Shown: positions 16,813 to 25,672 of the stretch, in pieces
Numbering within the stretch: position 1 is the first letter of the stretch
Layout: each line of letters starts with the position of its first letter
Assembly: GCA_947487845.1 (NCBI GenBank)
Contig: CANKYC010000002.1
Coordinates: 1 to 34,718, forward strand
Direction: 5' to 3'
Source: Rickettsiales bacterium
Lineage (GTDB): Bacteria > Pseudomonadota > Alphaproteobacteria > Rickettsiales > UBA1997
DNA: 34,718 nucleotides
Notes under the pieces: model-generated
The model's input: only the letters and a program-made list of their open reading frames with translations
What the model was told of the DNA's origin: nothing
Databases searched by the model: none
Made by a program: the position numbers and the translations under genes

Positions 16813-17970
16813 TTAAGTTGAGAATTTTTTAAAAAATTCTTTGATATTTGTGGTTACTTTTTGGCATTCGCTTTCCCTCAAAGAATGAAATATAGGCAAT
16901 CGTAAAATTCTTTCAGAATGGCTCGTAGTATATCTATCATCGCCAACAAATTCCCCAAATTGCTTTCCGATTTTTGTAGAATGAAGCGGAATATAATGAA
17001 AAACCGCTAAGATATTTTGCTGCATTAAAAAAGTAATCAGCTGGCTTCTTTGTTCCATAGTTTTTGTTTTGATCCAAAATATGTGAGCGTTGTTCTCATT
17101 GCGCTGCGGAATATTTTGAACATCAATAATTCCTGCTTTCTCGAGCTCCAGCAATTCACTTTTATAAAAATTCCAGATCTTGAGCCTTGCGGCTTTTACT
17201 TCAGCTAGTTTCTGTAATTGATAAAATAAAAATGCAGCGCTGATTTCACTCATCATGTAATGACCGCCAATGCTAAACCAAGAATATTTATCAACCAAAC
17301 CAAGAAGGAATTTGGATCGATTAGTGCCTTTTTCCCTTAGTATTTGAGAATCCTCAATAAATTCAGGATTATTAATTATCAGGCATCCGCCCTCACCAGC
17401 AGAGGTAATATTTTTAGTTTCATGAAATGATATTGTAGCTAAATCACCAAAACTGCCGAGCGGCTTATTATCAAAGCTCGCATCTATCGATTGCGCCGCA
17501 TCTTCGATCAAAAAAATTTGATGGCGATCGCAAACCTGACGCAAAATATTTAAATCAGAACTAATACCGCCATAATTTACCGCGATGATTGCTGCGGTAT
17601 TGGGAGTAATTGCCGCTAAAACCAAAGACTCGTCAATATTCATGCTATCAGGCTTCACATCGACGAACTTAATGCGAAATCCAAACTTGGCAAAACTATT
17701 GGCCGTAGAAACAAAAGTATAACTCGGCATTATCACTTCTGGAGCCTGAGATTTAGAGCGAGATTTTAATATCAAGGCGCACATTTCAAGGGCTGACGTA
17801 CATGAGTTTGTAAGAAAAACTTTTGCAAAACCATATCGCTCTTCCAAAAATTTTTCGCAAGATTTGGTAAATTCTCCGTTTCCCGAAATGTGTAGAAAAT
17901 TATTCTCAAACTTTTCCGTCAAAAAAGTTAATTCTTCCCCTAAAAATAAAGGCTTATTAAATGGTATCAT
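16813..17970 (-). CDS. WecE/RffA-like sugar aminotransferase (DegT/DnrJ/EryC1)
   Basis: This PLP sugar aminotransferase (385 residues) has the WecE signature SFHETKNITSAGEGG with the PLP lysine at K186. IEDAAQSIDA (D157, Q160) contacts the cofactor and NSCTSALEMCA binds the phosphate. WecE makes dTDP-4-amino-4,6-dideoxygalactose from the 4-keto sugar. The genes for dTDP-glucose synthesis (rmlA, rmlB) are not in the window, so the exact substrate stays open. It is followed by a GNAT gene, consistent with a 4-acetamido-4,6-dideoxy sugar. It lies 24 bases downstream of thrS. Confidence 0.87.
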   Translation of the reverse strand: MIPFNKPLFLGEELTFLTEKFENNFLHISGNGEFTKSCEKFLEERYGFAKVFLTNSCTSALEMCALILKSRSKSQAPEVIMPSYTFVSTANSFAKFGFRIKFVDVKPDSMNIDESLVLAAITPNTAAIIAVNYGGISSDLNILRQVCDRHQIFLIEDAAQSIDASFDNKPLGSFGDLATISFHETKNITSAGEGGCLIINNPEFIEDSQILREKGTNRSKFLLGLVDKYSWFSIGGHYMMSEISAAFLFYQLQKLAEVKAARLKIWNFYKSELLELEKAGIIDVQNIPQRNENNAHIFWIKTKTMEQRSQLITFLMQQNILAVFHYIPLHSTKIGKQFGEFVGDDRYTTSHSERILRLPIFHSLRESECQKVTTNIKEFFKKFST

Positions 17971-17994
17971 TTTCTCTTTTTTCTAAAATTAGAT

Positions 17995-19911
17995 TTATCT
18001 CTTCTCCAAAATCTGTTTTTTCGCCGTTTCAATAAACTCTTCCACGCTCATAACTTTTTGCGATTCCTCGCCTAATTTACGCACTGAAACCGAGCCATTT
18101 TCGGCTTCTTTTTTTCCAATTGCTAAAATATATGGAACTTTTTTCAAAGAATGTTCGCGGATTTTATAATTGATTTTTTGCGCGTCAAAATCGCCTTCAA
18201 CCCTAAATCCCGCCGCTTTCAATTTTTCAAAAACTTGCGCGCCATAAGTGTCGGAATCATTAGTAATTGTAGCGATAACCATTTGAGTTGGTGCCAGCCA
18301 AAGTGGAAATTTTCCAGCATAATTTTCAATCAACATGCCGATAAATCTTTCAAAACTTCCAAGAATTGCGCGATGCAACATAACGGGACGTTTTTTGGTT
18401 CCGTCGCTTGCGATATAGCTGGCATCAAGCCTTTCTGGCAAAATGAAATCGGCTTGCAAAGTTCCGCATTGCCATTCGCGCTTGATTGCGTCAACTAAAG
18501 TAAACTCAAGTTTTGGCCCATAAAATGCACCTTCACCCGGATTAATTTCACATTCCAAACCGGCCGCTTTCACAGCTTCAAACAAAGCTGCTTCAGCCTT
18601 ATCCCAAGTTTCATCTGTTCCAGCGCGCACTAGCGGGCGGGTTGAAAATTTAACTTTCACATTTTCAAAACCAAAATCACTATAAACTTCTTTTAACAAT
18701 TCACAAAATGCCACAGTTTCAGAATTAACCTGACTTTCTTCGCAAAAAATATGGGCATCGTCTTGCGTAAAGGCGCGCACGCGCATGATTCCATGAAGCG
18801 AACCCGAAGATTCGTTGCGATGACAAGAGCCAAATTCGGCCATTCTAAGCGGCAATTGACGGTAAGATTTTAACTCTTGGTTAAAAATTTGAATATGCCC
18901 CGGACAATTCATTGGCTTCACCGCCAGAGTTCTTTCTTCGCTTTCAGCAATAAACATATTTTCGCGGAATTTTTCCCAATGCCCCGATTTTTCCCACAAA
19001 ACTTTATCAATTAATTGCGGAGTTTTTACTTCAACGTAATTATTTTTTTCGAGTTTAGCGCGAATATAATTTTCAATTTCGCGAAAAATTGTCCAACCTT
19101 TCGGGTGCCAAAACACTGATCCTACGGCTTCTTCTTGAATGTGAAATAAATCCATTTCGCGGCCGATTTTACGGTGATCTCTTTTTGCCGCTTCTTCCAA
19201 AACATGCAGATAATTTTTTAAACTTTCTTCACTTTCCCAAGCTGTTCCATAAATTCTTTGCAACATTTCATTTTTGGCATCGCCGCGCCAGTAAGCGCCA
19301 GCCAGTTTCATCAATTTAAAATGTTTGATGTGAGAAGTTGAAGGCGCGTGCGGCCCGCGACAAAGATCGATAAAATTACCTTGTCTGTACAAAGTAATAT
19401 CTTGATCTTGAGGAATTGAAGAAATGATTTCGGCTTTATATTTTTCGCCAATTGATTGAAAGAATTTCACCGCGTCGTCACGCTTCCAAACCTCGCGCAC
19501 CAAGACTTCGTCGCGTTTTACAATTTCGCGCATTTTATTTTCAATTTTTTCTAAATCATCCAAAGCGAAAGGATTTTTGCAGGCAAAATCATAATAAAAT
19601 CCATTTTCAATTGCTGGCCCGATTGTAACTTGCGTTTCGGGAAATAATTCTTTCACCGCTTCCGCCATTAAATGCGCCGCGTCATGACGAATAATATCCA
19701 AAGCATCCGCGCCACTTTTGGGCGTGATAATTTCAATTTTTGCATCAGTTTCAATTGCCCGCGATAAATCGCGCGCCTCACCATTTACCTTGATTGCCAA
19801 AGCAACTTTAGCCAAAGAAATTGAAATTGATTTGGCGATTTCAACACCAGAAATTCCACGAACAAATTCACGCGCAGCGCCGTCTGGAAAAGTGATTTTA
19901 ATTTGGGACAT
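17995..19911 (-). CDS. thrS: Threonyl-tRNA synthetase
   Basis: This class II synthetase is 638 residues, the standard length. Domains in order: TGS (1-62); editing domain with H76xxxH80 and C184RGPH188; catalytic core with the zinc cysteine in VKPMNCPGH (C336), motif 2 CHRNESSGSLHG and motif 3 GSFERFIGMLIE; and the C-terminal anticodon domain (QMVIATITNDSDTYG). All expected catalytic and editing residues are present. It lies inside the glycan gene run, 24 bases before the aminotransferase and 46 bases after a GT-C-like gene, so transcription of this essential gene may be tied to glycan synthesis. Confidence 0.96.
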   Translation of the reverse strand: MSQIKITFPDGAAREFVRGISGVEIAKSISISLAKVALAIKVNGEARDLSRAIETDAKIEIITPKSGADALDIIRHDAAHLMAEAVKELFPETQVTIGPAIENGFYYDFACKNPFALDDLEKIENKMREIVKRDEVLVREVWKRDDAVKFFQSIGEKYKAEIISSIPQDQDITLYRQGNFIDLCRGPHAPSTSHIKHFKLMKLAGAYWRGDAKNEMLQRIYGTAWESEESLKNYLHVLEEAAKRDHRKIGREMDLFHIQEEAVGSVFWHPKGWTIFREIENYIRAKLEKNNYVEVKTPQLIDKVLWEKSGHWEKFRENMFIAESEERTLAVKPMNCPGHIQIFNQELKSYRQLPLRMAEFGSCHRNESSGSLHGIMRVRAFTQDDAHIFCEESQVNSETVAFCELLKEVYSDFGFENVKVKFSTRPLVRAGTDETWDKAEAALFEAVKAAGLECEINPGEGAFYGPKLEFTLVDAIKREWQCGTLQADFILPERLDASYIASDGTKKRPVMLHRAILGSFERFIGMLIENYAGKFPLWLAPTQMVIATITNDSDTYGAQVFEKLKAAGFRVEGDFDAQKINYKIREHSLKKVPYILAIGKKEAENGSVSVRKLGEESQKVMSVEEFIETAKKQILEKR

Positions 19912-19957
19912 TGTTTAAAAAATTTGAATCAGATTGCTATAAAATGCATCTTCAAAG

Positions 19958-21484
19958 CTACTTACACCAGTGCAAGGAAAAATTTCCTTTATCCATATAT
20001 TTCTGGTCGCATTGGTCTAAAATTTCTTTTGGTATCACCCCAACATTGCTAAATGGATATTCGGGGCGCATTACCACCACTTGATTGCCATTAACAAAAT
20101 AGCTCACCAACATTGCAGCTGAATTATTTTGTTTTGGCATATCGAGACATTCTTTAAAATGCCTGCTTCCCGGCAATAAATATTCCAATTCAAAATTGCT
20201 ACCACAAGCAAAGAGAGTTACTCCTCGAGCTTCGAGCGCTTTAACTTCTTCTACAATTTCTAGCTGCTCTTTTAATTTGTCAGTTTTTTCAAAGTTAAAA
20301 TTAAAATCATAATTAATCATAACCAATCTTCCGATTACCAAAAAGAAAATCAGGAAAGATGTAATTGCCGAATGCAATTGGTTTTTATAATCAATATTTG
20401 CCACCATCGCAGCGAGACAGACGCAAAAATAAAGAAGACCAGTCATAAAATGGCGATAAGAACCAACCGCGGAAAAATTTATCCACCAAATCAGATGAAT
20501 AACAAAACATCCAAATAAAGTAACCGCTATTAAGCTAGAAGTTGAATGGCGCTTTAAAGAAAAACAGGAGATTAGAATTATTGATAAAAGAGGGTAAAAA
20601 CAGCTCACACCAAAAATTGCATTTAAACTGGAAAAACGTTGCCAAGGATTATTTTCAACTGCGCCTATTATTTTATAAAATGCAGCACTATCAACTTGGA
20701 ATTCTTTATATTCTCGCCAACCCAAACTTAAGATTTTTACTATCTCAAACATAAAAATTGGCGCGATAACTGCGGCAGCCGCAAATGTTAAAAGCTTTAT
20801 TTTTTTAGAAATAATTATTTTTTTATCACAAATAGTTCGCAGCGCAAAAATTAAAGATACTGTTGCAACCGCGAGAGCTGTGATGGTTTTTGCCATTATA
20901 GCTAAACCAAGAAATAATCCGCCTGCTAAGATTTTTTTCCAATTTGTGGTTGCTGGTAATAATAAAAATATTCCAGATATAACGCAAAGCGCTGCCGGAA
21001 CCTCGCCCATTAACAAATGCCACAAAGCTATGTTATCATTGGTCTCAATCCCAAAAGACTCTTCATTGCCAGTAGAAAATAACAGACAAAAAAACAAGGC
21101 TAAAAAACAAAATAGCCATTTTTTTTCTTTCTCAAAAATAGTATCAGCGGCAATAAAAATTATGAAAATTAAACTCCAGATCAAAAAAACATTAGCTAAA
21201 CTTATAGCCCAATAAGTATTTCCAAAAAGAAAAATTGCAGCCGCAGCTGGGAGCACTACTGTTGGACCCGCAGTTGCGATTAAGTAACTAAAAGGATATA
21301 ATTTATCAAACATAGCGGCGCTATATCCTTCACTATTAAGCATGTTTTTTGCCAATTGCGCAAAGCCAGCATCATCTCGCCAAACTGGATAGAAAAAAAC
21401 GCTGTAAATTTGCAAAAACAATAAAATTAGAGCTAGTCCGAGAGCTAAAGTTTTTGGATAGCTCAATTTAAAAAATATTTTCAA
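19958..21484 (-). CDS. GT-C-like membrane glycosyltransferase, tandem copy 1
   Basis: A polytopic protein of 508 residues with about 11 hydrophobic segments. The loop after the first helix holds PVWRDDAGFAQLAKNMLNSE; the DD pair (D37, D38) is placed like the catalytic aspartate of ArnT/PMT-type GT-C enzymes. The C-terminal soluble part includes GSNFELEYLLPGSRHF. It is clearly paralogous to the upstream gene at 21498-22985, with the same length class and conserved blocks at both ends. A lipid-linked sugar donor is expected. The gap to its paralogue is only 13 bases. Confidence 0.78.
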   Translation of the reverse strand: MKIFFKLSYPKTLALGLALILLFLQIYSVFFYPVWRDDAGFAQLAKNMLNSEGYSAAMFDKLYPFSYLIATAGPTVVLPAAAAIFLFGNTYWAISLANVFLIWSLIFIIFIAADTIFEKEKKWLFCFLALFFCLLFSTGNEESFGIETNDNIALWHLLMGEVPAALCVISGIFLLLPATTNWKKILAGGLFLGLAIMAKTITALAVATVSLIFALRTICDKKIIISKKIKLLTFAAAAVIAPIFMFEIVKILSLGWREYKEFQVDSAAFYKIIGAVENNPWQRFSSLNAIFGVSCFYPLLSIILISCFSLKRHSTSSLIAVTLFGCFVIHLIWWINFSAVGSYRHFMTGLLYFCVCLAAMVANIDYKNQLHSAITSFLIFFLVIGRLVMINYDFNFNFEKTDKLKEQLEIVEEVKALEARGVTLFACGSNFELEYLLPGSRHFKECLDMPKQNNSAAMLVSYFVNGNQVVVMRPEYPFSNVGVIPKEILDQCDQKYMDKGNFSLHWCK

Positions 21485-21497
21485 TGTGATTCTTATA

Positions 21498-22985
21498 TTA
21501 CTCGCACTTAAAAATTGAGAAGTTTGCGGTTGTCAAATATTCTTCCTTGCAGCGCCCCAATATCTGATTTGGAAGATTGATAAATTTTCCCATATATTGA
21601 TTATGCTTGATAAAAAGCACCTTTTGCGGCTCCACAAAGAAATTGACCAGCATTACTTTTTGAGGGACGTAATTTTCAAAGAAGTGCCCGCATTCCTCAA
21701 AGTTGCGAGATTTTGGCAACAAATATTCGAGCTCAAAATTATTACCGCACGAAATCATTTTAAAATCCTGCTTCTGAAGAGTTTTTATCTCTTCAACCAC
21801 CATTTTCTGCTCTTGTAGGCTTGGATTATCATTAAGCATTATTGTAATTTCACTCGGATAAGAAACCAGTAAAGAGATGATAAAAGCAGAAACAAAAAAC
21901 ATCTGAAATTGTTTTTTATACTCAAGCTTACAAATCAACAAAAAAATTCCCGCGAAGTAACAAAAACAACCTATTGATAAATGCCTAAAAGCGTATGGAA
22001 TTGCATAATTTATCCACCAAGTTACTTGTAAAAAAGAGGCGAGAAGCAGCGCCATTCCCGCTAAAAAATAAGGAGAATTAAGATTCTTTTTACCAGAGGA
22101 ATAAATTATATAAATCGTAGTTGGCAAGATTGTAAGCGCAGCTAATCCAAAATATCCTACTAAACTTGGCAATGAAGAGAGAAATGGCTTTTCAAAAAAA
22201 GCATTTGTGCGGTAAAAATTTAAATTTTGTTGATGCAATTCTAAATAATCTTTCCAACCCAACGCAATAATCTTGATTGACTCAAAAAGAAAATAAGGCG
22301 CAACAAAACACAAAACCGGAATTGCAATCCACATAATCGGTTTTCTGTCAAAGAGTATCCTCGCCGTCACCATTATTAAAATCGCTGACGCAGAAATGGC
22401 GGAAAGGGTTTTAATAATCAACGCCAGCCCAAGCATTATACCGCCACTTACTAATCTGGATTTATCAAGATTTTTGAAAGAAAAAATTAAAGCTGCTAAA
22501 ATAACAAGAAGTGTGGTCGGAATTTCACCCATTAACCTCATCCACAAATATAATTTTACACCCCCATCGCCACGGGAAAAAAATAACATCATGAATAATG
22601 TTAAAAAGCAAAATGCCCATTTTCTTTTTTCACCAACGACTTCTTTGGAAGCGATAAAAATTGCAAAAAGTAAAACCCAAATCAGTAAAACTGCGGTCAA
22701 TCCGGGAACCCAGTAATAATTTCCAAAAATAAAAATCATTACAGCCGCAGGCACTATTAACGCCGGACCCGAGGAAATGCCATAATGAAATTTATAATCT
22801 TGATCAAAAAAAACCGCGCTAAATCCATTGCCATTCGCCAAATTTTTTGCAACGCTGGCAAAAAATGCATCGTCTCGCCAGACCGAAAAATTGAAAACAC
22901 CATATATCTGATATAAAAACAAAGAAGCCGCCAAAACAATCAACGCATATTTAAAAAAATTATTTGGTCGAAAATCGCAATTCAT
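21498..22985 (-). CDS. GT-C-like membrane glycosyltransferase, tandem copy 2
   Basis: A 495-residue paralogue of the neighbour at 19958-21484. Shared landmarks are SVWRDDAFFASVAKNLANGN in the first loop (D38, D39), the GP...VPAA..IF.FGN.YW segment around 70-95, a GEIP/GEVP segment near the middle, and GNNFELEYLLPKSRNF near the C-terminus. About 11 membrane segments are apparent. The start codon overlaps the stop of the methyltransferase gene (ATGA), so translation is coupled. The pair probably acts on related acceptors or successive positions of a glycan, but this is inference. Confidence 0.78.
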   Translation of the reverse strand: MNCDFRPNNFFKYALIVLAASLFLYQIYGVFNFSVWRDDAFFASVAKNLANGNGFSAVFFDQDYKFHYGISSGPALIVPAAVMIFIFGNYYWVPGLTAVLLIWVLLFAIFIASKEVVGEKRKWAFCFLTLFMMLFFSRGDGGVKLYLWMRLMGEIPTTLLVILAALIFSFKNLDKSRLVSGGIMLGLALIIKTLSAISASAILIMVTARILFDRKPIMWIAIPVLCFVAPYFLFESIKIIALGWKDYLELHQQNLNFYRTNAFFEKPFLSSLPSLVGYFGLAALTILPTTIYIIYSSGKKNLNSPYFLAGMALLLASFLQVTWWINYAIPYAFRHLSIGCFCYFAGIFLLICKLEYKKQFQMFFVSAFIISLLVSYPSEITIMLNDNPSLQEQKMVVEEIKTLQKQDFKMISCGNNFELEYLLPKSRNFEECGHFFENYVPQKVMLVNFFVEPQKVLFIKHNQYMGKFINLPNQILGRCKEEYLTTANFSIFKCE

Positions 22986-23689
22986 TTAGATTCAACCTCG
23001 ACGGAAAACATATATTGAGCGCAAGCGATAGCTCTAAAAAAAGGAATTGTTTCAACTGTTTTTTCAAAAAATTTCAAAAAATTTGCCGCTTTATCTGGAC
23101 AAAAAAACGGCACTAATCCCACAAATTCATCAAAAACTATTGTGCCGTCATATTTTTCAAAAATCCGGCGCAGACTTGCCGGATTAAATGATTGTTCGCC
23201 ATGTTCGATGTGATAGCGCGAAGTTTTTTCAATAATTTTTAAAATCGGACTATAACCATTTGGCTCCATCACCAAAATTTTTTTTGCTAATTTACAGGCA
23301 ATTTCAATGCCTTTTTCCAGGTCAGGAAGATGATGTAAAACACCGCGCAAAACCGCTATGTCATATGGCTCTTGCGGAATTTCCATTTGATATAAATCTA
23401 CACATTCGAAACGTAAATTTTTAACTTCTTTATATTTTTTGGCCGCTGCTTTAACCGCATTTTCTACTGGATCAATTGCCACAACCAAAGCAGGTTTTTG
23501 CTGCGCCAACTCATAACTATAAGTTCCATCACCACAACCAATATCAATTATTTTTTTCCCAGTAAAAATATCCATCGCCAAAATTGATTTGCTGATACGG
23601 GCATTGGACATGCGACCAGAAAGGGCTTGGGTTGTATAAGCATAACCACCAAATTCATTAACATCTTGCGAAAAAGCTTTATTAGTCAT
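22982..23689 (-). CDS. Class I SAM-dependent methyltransferase
   Basis: A 235-residue Rossmann methyltransferase. Motif I is KKIIDIGCGDGTYSYEL, followed by an acidic residue in VVAIDPVE, the D in FECVDLYQM, and the post-motif LRGVLHHLPDLEKGI characteristic of the UbiE/Methyltransf_11 group. The frame is open upstream to 23734, inside the previous gene, but the ATG at 23689 follows the upstream stop by one base and begins MTNKAFSQDVNEFGGYAY. Its position between glycosyltransferases suggests methylation of a sugar or lipid carrier. Quinone methylation is less likely from context. The substrate is unknown. Confidence 0.82.
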   Translation of the reverse strand: MTNKAFSQDVNEFGGYAYTTQALSGRMSNARISKSILAMDIFTGKKIIDIGCGDGTYSYELAQQKPALVVAIDPVENAVKAAAKKYKEVKNLRFECVDLYQMEIPQEPYDIAVLRGVLHHLPDLEKGIEIACKLAKKILVMEPNGYSPILKIIEKTSRYHIEHGEQSFNPASLRRIFEKYDGTIVFDEFVGLVPFFCPDKAANFLKFFEKTVETIPFFRAIACAQYMFSVEVESK

Positions 23690-23690
23690 T

Positions 23691-25670
23691 CTATTTTCCA
23701 AAAATATTTTTAGAGACATCAATAGCCACAACATTGCCGCGCCTAATCAAACTCTTGCGAATAAAATGCGGACGACTTTTTACTTCTTCAAAAATCTTGG
23801 CAATATATTCGCCAATAATACTGATCGCAAAAAGATTTAATGAACCAAAAAATGTTACCAAAACTATTGTAGTTGTGACGCCACGTGGCGCAGATTCGGG
23901 GAAGAAATATTTAAGTAAGATTTGCGCAACCATTACGAATCCCGAAACAAATAACATCACCCAACCAAAAGCGCTAAGGATGTTGAGTGGGACGTAGCTG
24001 AATGAAAAAATCCCTTTTTTCGCCCAACCTAAATTCTTAAAAATGCTATTTGTGGTGCGACCAAATTTTCTTTCGGGGCGAATATAATCAACGCCAGTTT
24101 GTTTGAAGCCAGCATAAGCGCGAAGCCCGCGCAAAAATAAATCGCGCTCTTGAAAACGCAGTAAAACTTCAACAACTTTTTTATCCATCAACGCAAAATC
24201 TCCGGCATCATGTGGAATTTTTATATAGGAAAAAGCGGCAAAAAGACGGTAGAAAATTTTGTAAAAAACTCGCATGTAAAAAGGCGCGTCGCGACTTACG
24301 CGACGACCGTATACAACTTCATATCCCTCGCGCCATTTTTGCACAAATTGTTCAATCATTTCTGGCGGATCTTGCAAATCACCATCCATCAAAACACAAC
24401 CATTTTTAGTTGCTAAATCAAGACCACTTTTAAAAGCAGCTTGTGATCCAAAATTTCTGGAATGAGTAATTCCAATCACATGTTCATCATGTTCGGAAAT
24501 TTTTTGAATCACTTCTTCGCTATCATCGGGAGAACCGTCATTTACAAAAATAATTTCGTAGTCGAGCTTTAATTTTTGCATCACTTTTGTAATGCGCTCA
24601 TACATTTCAGGAATTGCTTGCGCGTCTTTATAACAAGCAATTATCACTGAAACTGAATGAACGTCATCAAGCTCATCGCGCTTACGCTTGGTTGCGCGCT
24701 TATCCAAATAAACTTCGAGGTTTTCTTTGACCCAAATAGTGGTTTTAAGCAAACCTTCTTCAAAATAAGTTTTGGCGTTCCAGCCTAAAATTTGCGCCGC
24801 TTTATTTGAATTTGAATACCAATTAGTTACGTCCCATTTATGCGCGGGATAATTAAATTTAGGCTCGCCTTTAATTTCATAAATTTTCTGCGAAATTTCG
24901 GCAATATCGCCAATCGTGGTTTTGGTTCCCGTTCCAATGTTAAAAGATTCGCCGTAAAAATTTTGTGGCAGCGCAAAAGCAGCATCAATAAAGGCTTCGC
25001 AAGCATCATCAATATATATGAAATCGCGTGAAATATCGGGATTGGTTAAAGTTGTAAATTCTTTTTGCAAACCTTTTAAAATAACTTGCGGAATCAAACG
25101 CGATGAATCTTCAAAAGGCCCGTAAACCGAATAAAGACGCAAGTTGGCAATTTTCATGCCCTTTTTTTTGCCATAAAAATGAATCAGATTAGAAATCGCC
25201 GCTTTAGTAACCGCATAATGACTATTGGCATTTAAAGTCGCGTCTTCTTTGGGCGCAGCCGATTCGTCGCCATATTCGGAAGAACTTCCAGCATTAATAA
25301 AACAATCAATTTGACGCTGAAAACAGGCTTCAATTAAACGTTGGGTAAAAATTACATTAGTTTCGTAAATGCGCTCTTCATCATTTTGAAAATCGTAAGC
25401 GCCGTAAGAAATGCAGTTAAAAATAGTTTGGGCTTTGGTCTGATTTAAGGCTAAATCAAGCTTGTCTTTCACCAGCAAATCTCCAGCAATTATATGCTTG
25501 GAATCAATGTCTTCAAGCCGCCAATTTGGCAATTTAGAACTGGTTGCAAAAACATCATTGCGATATTGCAACAACATACGCAGCAAATTTGCGCCGATAA
25601 AACCACTGGCTCCAAGTACGAGAATTGGCCCTTTAAGAGTAACAATTTTTTGAGCGAGAGTTTGAGTCAT
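23691..25670 (-). CDS. Fusion of NAD-dependent epimerase/dehydratase and GtrB-like GT2
   Basis: This 659-residue protein joins two enzymes. Residues 1-315 form an extended SDR: NAD loop GASGFIGANLL (20-30), catalytic Y152/K156 (HYAVTKAAIS), and SRDFIYIDDACEAFIDA. Residues about 340-650 form a GtrB/DPM1-like GT2: SVIIACYKDAQAIPEMY, IIFVNDGSPDDSEE, the metal site LMDGDLQDPPEMI, then two C-terminal membrane helices. The linker around 316-338 is rich in charged residues. The fusion implies that the sugar made by the SDR part is passed to undecaprenyl phosphate by the same polypeptide. It starts two bases after the transketolase C-subunit gene. I see no internal stop or frameshift. Confidence 0.88.
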   Translation of the reverse strand: MTQTLAQKIVTLKGPILVLGASGFIGANLLRMLLQYRNDVFATSSKLPNWRLEDIDSKHIIAGDLLVKDKLDLALNQTKAQTIFNCISYGAYDFQNDEERIYETNVIFTQRLIEACFQRQIDCFINAGSSSEYGDESAAPKEDATLNANSHYAVTKAAISNLIHFYGKKKGMKIANLRLYSVYGPFEDSSRLIPQVILKGLQKEFTTLTNPDISRDFIYIDDACEAFIDAAFALPQNFYGESFNIGTGTKTTIGDIAEISQKIYEIKGEPKFNYPAHKWDVTNWYSNSNKAAQILGWNAKTYFEEGLLKTTIWVKENLEVYLDKRATKRKRDELDDVHSVSVIIACYKDAQAIPEMYERITKVMQKLKLDYEIIFVNDGSPDDSEEVIQKISEHDEHVIGITHSRNFGSQAAFKSGLDLATKNGCVLMDGDLQDPPEMIEQFVQKWREGYEVVYGRRVSRDAPFYMRVFYKIFYRLFAAFSYIKIPHDAGDFALMDKKVVEVLLRFQERDLFLRGLRAYAGFKQTGVDYIRPERKFGRTTNSIFKNLGWAKKGIFSFSYVPLNILSAFGWVMLFVSGFVMVAQILLKYFFPESAPRGVTTTIVLVTFFGSLNLFAISIIGEYIAKIFEEVKSRPHFIRKSLIRRGNVVAIDVSKNIFGK

Positions 25671-25672
25671 TT

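Noticed and set aside
18151..18498. 115-codon plus-strand frame inside thrS
   Set aside because: Shadow of conserved thrS sequence on the other strand.
20880..21215. 111-codon plus-strand frame inside a GT-C-like gene
   Set aside because: Lysine- and asparagine-rich antisense of membrane helices; no independent support.
23691..25670. Epimerase-GT2 fusion as an assembly or frameshift artefact
   Set aside because: The frame is continuous through the linker, both domains are complete, and there is no start or stop signal at the junction. A real fusion is the simpler reading.
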